A stretch of DNA of 64,000 nucleotides from Albugo candida (Eukaryota; Oomycota; Peronosporomycetes; Albuginales), in NCBI GenBank assembly GCA_040437565.1, contig JBDOQK010000008.1:558001-622000 (forward strand), given 5' to 3'. A program made the translations under genes and the position numbers. Below the pieces are notes generated by a model. That model saw only the letters and a list, made by a program, of their open reading frames with translations. It did no database searches and had not been told where the DNA came from. Below are positions 52,480-62,829 of the stretch, one piece after another (position 1 is the stretch's first letter; every line of letters begins with the position of its first letter).

Positions 52480-52652
52480 GCTGTTGAACCTGATATCGCC
52501 CGATTCGCTGGCATAGAGAAACAATAGAACATGGAAACTTGGGGCTGAAAATGCATGGATCTGTACAGCACATGTTCAAGTACGTCTACTAATCTCTAAG
52601 AATATTTGTACAATTCAATCCTTTCAACTCGATAAAGTCTGTGCAATATTAA

Positions 52653-54419
52653 CTACATATTCATGGCTTGTTGATTCGCTTGTGTCAGTTCATAAGCCGT
52701 CTCGGCTGCGCGCCGTAGCGCCAACATCTGATGATATAAGTTCGTTTGATACGAAGATACACTGCGATTATGTGTGATGTACGGTATTCTTGGTGATTCG
52801 AGTACCCGGCTATCCTTACCATTTACTTCGGATGTTGCTCGTAAAATGGTTGTATCTAATTCCAACTCAACATCCACATCGTTGCCTCGACTTGTATATT
52901 GGTCATCACTCTTTTGTCCGTCGGCGACCCGCTCGGTATCCTCATCTTTTGCTGGCGATAATGACAATAAATTCTGAAAACTCTGTGCAAGTTCATCGCT
53001 GTCTTCTTCTTTTTCTATTTTGGAATCTTCACCACCCTGATCCAGCACTGTATAGTTGACTGTGGTTTCAAAGTAGCGCGAAGCGTCCTCTTCGGTTGTC
53101 TCCAAATCAGACAAAACCAAATCCGACTCGATCGGAGAGGATGAATCATTTGCTAACGTATTCACCACTATAGGAGTCTTCGGGTCGGGATCCACTCCAA
53201 AAACGTGTAGCTTTGTGGTGGATATGCACCGAACACAACACCAATACTTTCCTTGATATTTTTTCCCAATCATTCGCTTGCGAAGGCAGCAATGATGACA
53301 TACAATCAGTTCGCATATATAACACTTGCGGTACTGCAACATCCCCATCAAATTACGTTTGAATGATTTATGGCATCGCATACATGAATTTCCAGCGACT
53401 TGATGTCCACTTTTGCGCTCGTGTTTCAATGCCGATGTATCAGCCCCAGAAGTGACAGCAGCGAGCTTTCTACCCTCCACGTACTGTATGAGATCAAAAA
53501 CTCGCGAAGAGAGGGAAAGGTTGACATGAAATGCAAACTTGTGACCTATGCCACCTTCCAGTCTAAGTGCGGTTTCGGAGAAGATTTGAACCACATTTGG
53601 TTGTATCTGCCGATAAATACAAATAATTGCCATACGACTGCGAAAAGAAGACGAAAATTCAGGAATCTGAGGTAATTCGCATGGTCGTATAACCAGATAC
53701 CCTATTTTAGCGGTCTCGGTAAGCGTCGGACCACGTTCATGTGGTGATACGTTCAACAGTCCCACTGACTCGTAGTACACGAGATCACGTTGTTTTACTA
53801 ATAGATTGGCTCCTGGGACAGGCATACGCGCTAGACACCACTTGATACAAAGGGAACGGAAGCGCTTGTTGATATACGGTGTGCCTTGAGGACGCTCAAC
53901 AGTACACACAATCCTAGCGTCTCGCACGGAAGATGCATTTACGTACGCGATCCGCTGCATGTAATCCGCATCTGTTGGTGTATAGTCACCGTATATCAGA
54001 TCTTCTACCGTGCTTTGAACGGTGCCAACTGCGACAATAACTGGTGAACAGCTGGATCGATCAATTCTTTCTTTTGGGGTTTTATGGGTGCTGACATAAA
54101 AATCTAGATCTCCTTTGCGTTTTATATGCTTCCAACGCCGAATATGTTTCCGACCACCACTCAGAAAATTATGTTCTCGCTGAAATGCTTCCTCTAAAAA
54201 ACGATTGCGTTCCAGAAGACTTTGTTGTTCTTGAGCGGGTGTTAGCTTAATATTGCAAAAATAGTTTGGAGGTAAAGGAAATTTTGCTCTTTGTGGAACC
54301 TTGACTGTTGATGGTTGCGTTAATTGGGAATGGAGCGTCACATTATTTCTGGTACCAGCTTGAGCTGAATCACAACCCGCTGTTGATGCGGAAGTGTATC
54401 GGTCTCGAGCTGTTGCCAT
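52653..54419 (-). CDS. START-like / FYVE-type zinc finger protein, copy 2
   Basis: One exon, 588 residues, start MATARDRYTSASTAGCDSAQ at 54419. Same plan as the gene at 25572: a long N-terminal helix (LERNRFLEEAFQREHNFL), the START-like region (RRWKHIKRKGDLDFYV, VEDLIYGDYTPTDADY, CIKWCLARMPVPGANLL, IGYLVIRPCELPQIPEF), and a zinc finger at about 343-400 (CMRCHKSFKR, CYICELIVCHHCCLRKRM, CCVRC). An acidic tail ends in YQTNLYHQMLALRRAAETAY. The finger keeps an HHCCLRKR run, nearer to the FYVE R-HHC-R motif than copy 1. Opposite orientation to copy 1 and 27 kb away, so an old dispersed or inverted duplication. Phosphoinositide binding is inferred. Confidence 0.86.
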   Translation of the reverse strand: MATARDRYTSASTAGCDSAQAGTRNNVTLHSQLTQPSTVKVPQRAKFPLPPNYFCNIKLTPAQEQQSLLERNRFLEEAFQREHNFLSGGRKHIRRWKHIKRKGDLDFYVSTHKTPKERIDRSSCSPVIVAVGTVQSTVEDLIYGDYTPTDADYMQRIAYVNASSVRDARIVCTVERPQGTPYINKRFRSLCIKWCLARMPVPGANLLVKQRDLVYYESVGLLNVSPHERGPTLTETAKIGYLVIRPCELPQIPEFSSSFRSRMAIICIYRQIQPNVVQIFSETALRLEGGIGHKFAFHVNLSLSSRVFDLIQYVEGRKLAAVTSGADTSALKHERKSGHQVAGNSCMRCHKSFKRNLMGMLQYRKCYICELIVCHHCCLRKRMIGKKYQGKYWCCVRCISTTKLHVFGVDPDPKTPIVVNTLANDSSSPIESDLVLSDLETTEEDASRYFETTVNYTVLDQGGEDSKIEKEEDSDELAQSFQNLLSLSPAKDEDTERVADGQKSDDQYTSRGNDVDVELELDTTILRATSEVNGKDSRVLESPRIPYITHNRSVSSYQTNLYHQMLALRRAAETAYELTQANQQAMNM

Positions 54420-55147
54420 AAATATCGCACAATGACTATAAATACTCAGTTAATTCTTTGGGTCGTTGAAGGCAGAATTCCCTAACGCAGTCACAGTGAC
54501 ACAATGTCTGGAACGTTGTTTTTTCCTGCAGGGTTTGGTACCAATAAAATAATCGACTGAGGAATAATGTACTTGATACTTAGAATGAGTATCACGAAAT
54601 CAGTCTGACACACAAAATAGGCAGCCCCAACCACTCATTCTGGTGACAACCTCATAAAGGGATATCTTGCGTCATCCGGAAAGCAAATTTAGATCAAAAC
54701 GCAAAAGATAAACGGAATACGTGAGAATACCGGGCCGCGGACAGGCTATAACAAAATTTAAATTGAGGTGATGCTCGGTAGACTTTTGATGAGAGCCAGT
54801 TGTTACCCCTTTCCTCATGCCTGGTAGTGGTTCTGATGGGTTTTCGAACACAAAGACAGCGTAGATAATGTGATGACCAAGCAATTATGCAGAGAAAATG
54901 CCTTCAAAAGTCATGAATGATCGATAGAATATAGCGTGCGCAACTAATTAATTGAATTGTAGAGGATTGTCACCGTACTTGTTGCCCTATGTCTTGAACA
55001 TAATCTAGCTCTTTATGATATGTCGTTTTTATGCTCGTTTTTCCAGAGGAAACGTTTGTCTGTCTGGACAATCGCATACCGGTTATTTAGGCCTGTGAAA
55101 CATGATAGTTTAATTTCATATTACGGATCATAAGGTAGACGACTGAT
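54420..55147. other. Divergent intergenic region
   Basis: About 730 bp between the START/FYVE gene and the MFS transporter, AT-rich. No gene or repeat recognised. Confidence 0.5.
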
Positions 55148-56672
55148 ATGAACTGGTTTAAGAAAGCAGGACACAATGTTCGACTTGCGTACATTTTCAC
55201 ATTTTTCTATTGGGCAGCGAACAGGTACGTCATGAAAAATACGCTCTAACAAAAACTAGTACACTCATCTTCATTCATATGTGTGTAGTATATTATTTCA
55301 ACAAATTCTTGCAGGTTACGTTTTCCAATTGACAAAATCCAATAAACCAGTTGGTATCGTAAACGGAATCAAAGGTATTCTCCAGCTCGTATTTTCTCTT
55401 CCGGCGGGTGTCGCATCCGATCGAGTGCGCAGAGATCGTATCTTGAAATTCTCCGGAGCTATCGGTATCTGTACCAGCATAGTCACTTGGTATGCATTAC
55501 TACACTCCTCAATGGTACTTTTGTACGGCGCTTTTGCCAGCTGGGGTGTTTTCACTGCCTTCCAAAATCCATCCATGGAGGCACTATTTGCTGACTCTAT
55601 CCCTCACGGCAAGCGGTCTTTTCCTTTCATGGTCAAATATATCATCTGTAATGTTGCGCTCATTTGTGGGCCACTCGCCTGCATTGTTCTATTTATCAAT
55701 TTTGGCAATTCATGGGAAATTGAGGAATTGACTCCCGTATTATGTTTTGGCGTTTTGCTCGCATTAATTGGATCAATTCTTTTATTTCAATTCAATGATT
55801 CTTACGCTGTGGAAGATGAATTTGCAGGTGAGACACCTACACAAGGAGGGAAGAAAGCAAAGGTCAAGTCTGATCGGTGCACTTCACCGCCACTGAAAAC
55901 TCCGACATTTGAAAATGGCTTCCGAGTTGAATACAATTATTCCGATGACGAGCAAGAGGAGCAAGCTGATAGTAAAGATCCCACACGTCCAATTGGGCAA
56001 GCATCCGGGCAGGAAAGCGTGATTAATGAGAACACGATTTTGTTAAAGGAAGATGGTACCAATTCATTGGTATCTAACCGTGTTGACGGCAAGTTTTTGT
56101 GTCTCCGATACAAACACGTTCCGATAATCATTTTCATATCCGATTTTATTATCAGCAATGGCGCAGGAATGATGATCAGTTTCTTCCCCCTTTTCTTCAA
56201 GCAAGAGTACGGTTTATCACCAATCCAAGTGAGTTGGATTTTCATTGCACAACCAATTCTGGTCATATTTTTGTCCTTTCAAAGTCAGCGATTTTCCAAA
56301 CGCATTGGACGTATGCCAATCATTATAGCCACTCGCGTTATCTCTGTGGCCTGTCTCATCTGTATGACTTTCGTTCAACCATTGGCTCTTCAGATCCTTT
56401 TCTTCTTATTACGCGGTGGATTGATGCGATGTTCTCAGCCTTTACGACGTTCTATATTAATGGATGCGGTGCCTAAAAGATTGCGTGCTCGATGGAATGC
56501 GTTGGAAAGCTTGTCTGTGTTTTCTTGGTCGGGAAGTGCATTTGTCGGTGGATATCTTATCGACGCGTATGACTATCGAATGTGTTTTCTCATCACGTCA
56601 TTTGTGTACTCTATTGGTGTCACCTTGGAGCTCGTACTTCTTCCGTTGACGAAGCACGCTCGTGAGAGATAG
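55148..56672 (+). CDS. Major facilitator superfamily transporter
   Basis: Two exons, 55148-55224 (MNWFKKAGHNVRLAYIFTFF) and 55289-56672, join in phase 2 across a 64-nt intron; 486 residues. About twelve hydrophobic helices split by a charged central loop (residues about 195-265: ETPTQGGKKAKVKS, SDDEQEEQADSKD). The MFS loop 2-3 signature is visible as LPAGVASDRVRRDRILKFSG, and the second half has SQRFSKRIGRMPIIIATRV. The fold is certain, the substrate unknown. Helix 10/11 (LLRGGLMRCSQPLRRSILMD) resembles protist and plant MFS proteins of unassigned function. Confidence 0.87.
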
Positions 56673-56859
56673 ATTGTACATTACGTGCATACACTTAAAG
56701 TATGAATGCCACCAAATGAATAGCAGTCGTAATTTCGCACCACAGAAACGTTTCTAGATCTTCTGGCAATGTTCAAGCTATAGAGTGTTCTACTTAGTGT
56801 GGTGGGAGAGAGGTGCTCTAAAATTCTTCAGGTCGAAACTGCTGGCTAATGAGGCGCCA

Positions 56860-57084
56860 TCAAGATTTATAACGAGCAGTTTGTGTGGTTTCGGATGACC
56901 GCTTGCACGTTGGCGGTAATTGCGCAACTAAGCATAATTCATAAGCACCGTTCACACAAGCTTTAGGAATTCTGAATTTACGTGTTCTATTTTTTACAAC
57001 TTTGAGGCATGTACAACCATCGGACGTGTAATTGCCATAATCGCTTGGACAAATGTATTGAATTAGTATGAGTTGATAGAGCAC
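56860..57084 (-). CDS. Possible Cys-containing small protein or exon (tentative)
   Basis: A minus-strand frame has Cys spaced as CPSDYGNYTSDGCTC, then ACVNGAYELCLVAQLPPTC before a basic/Ser tail. It lacks an ATG, so it would be a 3' exon. The Cys pattern recalls small secreted proteins, but no signal-peptide exon could be joined. Confidence 0.22.
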   Translation of the reverse strand: MLYQLILIQYICPSDYGNYTSDGCTCLKVVKNRTRKFRIPKACVNGAYELCLVAQLPPTCKRSSETTQTARYKS

Positions 57085-57553
57085 TTATGACTTTGAACAT
57101 GCCACGTTTCCACGTCATTTTAGCGATTAATTGGCGTATTAGAGTGCACAGGATAAAGTATTGTCTGAGGGTAAAAATCCGCTTTTTGTTGCATTTATGA
57201 TATCGCAAATTTGACAGAGTCAGCACGAAGGTGACCAAACAATTGCAAGTGCCCGTCGTGGACATAATTCAAGTATACTTTTTCTTGTACTCAAATTTGA
57301 AGGAATCTCTGTTTTCTTTGCATGTGTGTTTATTCGCTTGCAATCGAACAAAGGAATCATCAGATTTACTTATACTCGGCCACATTTCCGACTCTTCTTT
57401 AGAGTCAAGGATAAGGTGACATAAAAGGAAAAAGGACTATCTTTCCGGCTTATTAGTATGGCAGGACAGCACATCAGTCAACATCCAACGAACATTACAT
57501 TGTATTTGAGAAGAAACAACCCCTAATTCCAGCTGATAGCTGGCGTTCAAGAG

Positions 57554-57870
57554 CTAGAGGAATAATTGGATCTCATTATTAAGATTAAAGAAACCATCTG
57601 ATGCAAATGATAGCTGTGTTTGGCGATCGGCCCAGCCTTGTTCAAGAATATAAACGGCAAAAGCTCCCATCAAGACAGATCCGACCAAGGTGATGCCTCC
57701 AAATCACCAATTTACATGGTGCTGCTTTTCAAGTGCGAACAGCTAGATGAAACCGTAGTAATCACTATCATGTAGCTATTGTATCTCTTCCTAACGTTCA
57801 CAGTACGATGCAAATTTTTGTTTCTTAAAACACCAAATTGCTTTCTTTCGCTTTTGTTGTTATGGTGCGT
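57554..57870 (-). pseudogene. Small single-pass membrane protein gene with an in-frame TGA
   Basis: Minus strand. An exon ending ...NLHRTVN (about 57796-57870) joins by a phase-0 GT..AG intron to LFALEKQHHVNW, then a TGA at 57704-57706, then FGGITLVGSVLMGAFAVYIL and EQGWADRQTQLSFASDGFF to a normal stop at 57554. One TGA in place of what looks like a second Trp codon (TGG) is the only break. No intron joins around it. It is therefore a recent pseudogene, an assembly/base error, or, least likely, recoding. Small organelle or ER membrane subunits have this size and shape. The family is not recognised and the start exon was not found. Confidence 0.38.
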
Positions 57871-58212
57871 GCGACTATTGCTACAGACAAAACACCTCTA
57901 CTTGGCTAACCGGTGCAAACTGATATCATTGGGTCGCTATATTTTATTACGATCCAGTCTTCTTCAATTTTGGCGACGTTAGATTGTAAGTTGATTATGA
58001 GTAGCGTTTCTCCTCATTACTACTTAATTCCACTCCGATAAACTTCGCTGTGGACTTGCCTACATCAACCTTGCATGTATTGGTTTAATTATTGTACTTC
58101 AGGTATTAGAAGATTTACGTCGAATTCTAGTAATATAGACAATTTCAGTTAGAATGGCTAAATTATGGGAGCCGTTAGTACAGTAATCACTTACCCTCTT
58201 GATAGTATTCAC

Positions 58213-58352
58213 TCCCCCCCCCCACTTCATTGNNNNNNNNNNNNNNNNNNNNNNNNNNNNNNNNNNNNNNNNNNNNNNNNNNNNNNNNNNNNNNNNNNNN
58301 NNNNNNNNNNNNNNNNNNNNNNNNNNNNNNNNCCCCCCCCCCCACTTCATTG
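58213..58352. repeat. Assembly gap (58233-58332) at a poly-C run
   Basis: A run of C followed by cacttcattg occurs on both sides of 100 N. The break probably arose at the homopolymer. Confidence 0.85.
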
Positions 58353-58819
58353 ACTAAAATTCACTCAAATCGACTTTAGACCGAGATCAATATTCACTTA
58401 CTTGTAACAGCTACTACCACTCAACTCACTACCACAATTCACTCAACTAACTACCATTCAATTCACTCGAAAGGAAAAAAAAATCAGATTCTCAGCTTTC
58501 TGGATCAATCAGTTAATCTCTTATATCGCGCATATTCACTGAGAAAACGCTAAGATTGTTATTTTAAAAAATGTTAAGAATAGCTTCTTCATAATTTCTA
58601 AGAAGTTGTGTTTATAATTGCAGACTTTACGTCCTAAATAAAGGGTATTGTTATACTCACTCTCTTTTTAAGTAAGGTGGTACACATAATTATACTATGT
58701 GTATATACTATGTATACCTTTTATTTATATATAGGGACTTGTTATATTCACTCCTTTTCAAGTCACGTGGCACACACTATTATGCATTCAATTAGGTATT
58801 CACTCCCGTTCAAGTCACG

Positions 58820-58919
58820 NNNNNNNNNNNNNNNNNNNNNNNNNNNNNNNNNNNNNNNNNNNNNNNNNNNNNNNNNNNNNNNNNNNNNNNNNNNNNNNNN
58901 NNNNNNNNNNNNNNNNNNN
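58820..58919. other. Assembly gap of 100 N without visible duplicated flanks
   Basis: The only gap in the window whose flanks show no direct repeat. It lies in the centre of the inverted-repeat element, where a hairpin could defeat assembly. Confidence 0.9.
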
Positions 58920-59310
58920 GCTAGTCTAAGCCTTCTCGTTCTAAACGCCCACAGCCACTAATTTATTGTCCAATAGCTGAAAGTTGATTAGCCTGATGTG
59001 TTCCACACTGGTTCAGGGACATCAGCTTCAATAATATACACATAGTATGATTGTGTGTGCCACCTTACTTAAAAAGGGAGTGAATTTAATCAAAAATTGA
59101 GTGAATATTCCCTATATAAAAGCTACTTTTGGTGATATACATATCAAAGCGAATTCTATGGTTGGTTATGTGGTGAGTGTATAAGGTTAATAAGTTGAGA
59201 TCAATTTATAGTGTGTTTGTGGCGAGGTGTAGTTGGAAGTGAATCACCGCGCGTGATGGGTGAGTGATTTTAATGAATTTAAGCCAGCTAAGTGGGGGGT
59301 GAGTGAATAC

Positions 59311-62300
59311 TAAAGGCTTCCTAAATTATTGGTTCTACGTAAGATACATTATAATAGAACGATACGACACAATGTTCTCGAGATCGGAGATCTGAAACGC
59401 GAAGAAAATTCAATTAGTATTCATGAAACACTATACTCAAGTGATAGGAGACCATGGCCTCGTGATTAACCTCCGCTACTTCACTTCGGGCCCCTTTGGA
59501 CTAACGCCTTCAGAACTTCTTCCGAAATTGTGTATTTGTTGCTACATGACTTTAACTTGCTGAGTTGACTCTGTCGAAGCGCTTTTCCCCTGAAATCTTG
59601 CCAAGAGATCTCATCTGTTACCGTTTCGCATGAGAGACATGAGCCATTTACACATCATTCTACGACCGACAATGTTGAACTGTATACCAGCGGTCAGTTT
59701 TCCCGAGAAATCGCCAAAAACTGGATTCGAATTGCCACACGCGCATCGAGAAAGTAGGTCGTCCAGCTATGGAGGAATGTCGAGAAATTTGGACGACAGC
59801 CGTGTGGTTTTTCCAACCGACGTGCACAAGCACGTCGACAGAATGAAGAATTCGTAGTGTTTCAGATCTAAACGTCATGAAGATTGAGCTCAAGAACGTG
59901 GTACGTTCCATTTTCTAATCCCCAGAAATCTTACAAATGTGAACTCTATAGACTGAAGTGGATAAAGGTTACTGATTTCAATCAGCGACCAGTTTTTTAT
60001 GGCACTTCGTCGCTCGGCGCGATGTCTAGGCTATCTTGAATAATAACTATACATATTGAAAATGTTCATAACGGCTAAGAAAAGAAATGATATTTACGTG
60101 AACCCAAAATACTAATCAAATTACTTCAATGAGAAGTTGCATTCACAGAATTTCATGCTTTAGGCATCAACGATCGGAAAACCGAATTGCTTAGAGATTC
60201 AGCCGCTTGAGCCCCAAAGTAGGACTGTCCGAGAATTACAGTCGATAACAATGAGCAGCTGCAGTCTCTATTGGAAGCTCACAATCAAGTNNNNNNNNNN
60301 NNNNNNNNNNNNNNNNNNNNNNNNNNNNNNNNNNNNNNNNNNNNNNNNNNNNNNNNNNNNNNNNNNNNNNNNNNNNNNNNNNNNNNNNNNGCACGTCGAC
60401 AGAATGAAGAATTCGTAGTGTTTCAGATCTAAACGTCATGAAGATTGAGCTCAAGAACGTGGTACGTTCCATTTTCTAATCCCCAGAAATCTTACAAATG
60501 TGAACTCTATAGACTGAAGTGGATAAAGGTTACTGATTTCAATCAGCGACCAGTTTTTTATGGCACTTCGTCGCTCGGCGCGATGTCTAGGCTATCTTGA
60601 ATAATAACTATACATATTGAAAATGTTCATAACGGCTAAGAAAAGAAATGATATTTACGTGAACCCAAAATACTAATCAAATTACTTCAATGAGAAGTTG
60701 CATTCACAGAATTTCATGCTTTAGGCATCAACGATCGGAAAACCGAATTGCTTAGAGATTCAGCCGCTTGAGCCCCAAAGTAGGACTGTCCGAGAATTAC
60801 AGTCGATAACAATGAGCAGCTGCAGTCTCTATTGGAAGCTCACAATCAAGTCGATGATCAACTATGTATATAAATATCATGCAAACTGTTCCCGCTTCTA
60901 CAGTTTTCTGCCTTCGTCAAAAAATAAAACATGACTTCGTGTCTGAAATAACAGCAGAACGTGGCTGAGATATCATCAATCATGCAATCGTATACGATCA
61001 CCTGGTAAGTTGATTAAGCTCTTTGTCTGCATGATGTATGTGATCGTACAAAGAGCGAGTACCACTTATCATTGCGATATATACAACGCTCACCAACCGG
61101 ATCGATCAAAGCCACGTGAGTTAACAGTCTATTACTCCATGGAGATGAAGCATCCAAGTAGTATTCACGGAGCTGGCCTTGTCATCCATAAGAAATCCGA
61201 ATAAGGAAGACAGAAGCACCTATGTATCAACTTGCCGGATTGCCACATGCATTGACAAAAGTTAGGTATTGCTGATAGTATGTCGTACGGTTATAATAAG
61301 AATATGCAGATTGATCGTAAAGAAAAGACTTTTACACAGCATATAACAAGTCGAAATGATTGCGATTGGATGCATGTATTATATCTCCGCCATGGGACGT
61401 TCCGAATTATCCATAATTAAGATAGGACGAAGCATGAAAAAGACGTAGAGTTTGACAACGCGCCTTTTCAATCCACCCATAATCGTCTCGATATAAATCA
61501 GAATAAAGCTCGAATTCGATAGAGCAGTCTCGGTTTCCCGCTTTGCGAAATTAAAGATACTTTCTTCTCGACAAAGCAGGAGTCGAGGGGATGGAGATCA
61601 TGGCGATAAGTACAGACGTTATAGAATCTACGATCACTGCAATTCTTGGCGCGAACAGCAACGAGTATTGAATGAAGGCGGGTGCTGGTATTTTGGACTT
61701 TACTTATCTATTCTTGCAGCGAATTTCCCTTCGACTAGGGACCTACAGGATGAAGATCGTGTCGTGAAGACAGGTAATGTTATGAAGTGTTGCGAGCAAT
61801 ACCACTGATGGGTAGGATCTGTTTGTGTATCTAGTTGAGAAACCGGTTATGTCTCTAAAGTATCAGGTTAGGAGTTTAGACCGAGACTTTTCTAGATATC
61901 AATGCAAGGTCTATTCTAGATTTTTGAAAGGAGAGGTTTTGAAAACATAATACACGTACGTTATGCTACACAAGAGATTCAATCAAGCTATCGAAGAAGC
62001 TTTCGTCTGGATTGCTTGCCGGATGGGATGTATGAGAAGTTGGAGGGAATACCATCTGACTCTGAGGAGCCAAAACAACCCGAGCGTTCCGACAATAAGA
62101 TCCAGCGGGACCATTTAATGAGGAACTCAAGGATGAGGGATTGTGGAAGATGACGGAGGATCATGAGATGACAGTCGTCTCGGGTTATACTTGGATATCT
62201 AATGGACCCTAGCTTCTAAAGCACCCTGTTTATAGAGGGATACAGAAAAGGAAAGAAGGGACTTCGTGAAGCGATAACAAAATTATTACAGAACGCTGCT

Positions 62301-62829
62301 CGCGTTCGAAACATGTTTGAACAACTCGTTCCGCATGCTAGTATCAGCCTGCATGGATTTGTGGAAGAGAGAACATGTTGTTAATGCTGGGTATGCTGTT
62401 GATGGCGAAAGTGATTCTGTATTACTTTGTACTTACCTGCTATTCTTTCTCTTCTAGTACTTACAGTCCGCGTTTACCGACTGCCTTTTCCCTGGCTCTA
62501 CCTAAATCTTGTAACTAACGTGCAACTATTTCTATACATTATTGTGGAGATCTGACAGCCGTCTCTTCCGTGCTTATTGAAGCTCCTCGAGATTCACTTG
62601 CACCATCCACTATTATCACCTTCCCAACAATCCTCCTCGAATGCAGTCATCTTGGCCGCACCGCCATCACCATCCCTACTTGCATCTCCCGCTAGCATGT
62701 TTGTTCATCTCGACGTCCTTGAACTAATACTCCAAGCACATGAGATCACGCAAACTTGCAAGCTTTCATGGGTCCAGTGCTTTCTTCAGTAAGTCTGCGA
62801 GTATCTGGTATAAGAGTACGTATTTCGCG
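59311..62829. other. Gene-poor repeat-like region with an assembly gap (60291-60390)
   Basis: No gene supported. Bases 59830-60290 (461 bp) are copied at 60391-60851 around 100 N. Short frames exist on both strands but none shows a family pattern. Base composition rises in G+C toward the right where the retroelement begins. Confidence 0.6.

Larger units (their letters stand above)
56673..58204. other. Gene-poor stretch with two possible small genes
   Basis: No strong gene. It contains the tentative frames listed at 56860-57084 and 57554-57870. The remainder is AT-rich and shows nothing I can name. Confidence 0.5.
58205..59310. mobile_element. TA-flanked terminal-inverted-repeat element (MITE or degenerate DNA transposon)
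   Basis: The left end GTATTCACTCCCCCCCCCC (58205 on) and the right end, read in reverse complement (59310 back: GTATTCACTCACCCCCCACTT), form terminal inverted repeats. Each is bordered by TA (58203-58204 and 59311-59312), as expected for a TA target duplication. Inside, a second inverted pair lies at about 58651-58705 and 59031-59095 (core TTTTTAAGTAAGGTGG). A partial third copy lies at about 58742-58819 (TTTTCAAGTCACGTGGCACAC). ATTCACTC recurs more than ten times. No transposase frame is seen, but two 100-N gaps (58233-58332, 58820-58919) hide part of it. A Tc1/mariner-type mover is suggested only by the TA. Confidence 0.55.

Noticed and set aside
58099-58353. Frames spanning the poly-C gap
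   Set aside because: They consist mostly of unknown bases and simple repeats.
59630-59911. Overlapping frames on both strands (75-83 codons)
   Set aside because: Neither resembles a known protein. The sequence is partly duplicated by the gap at 60291-60390, which inflates apparent support.
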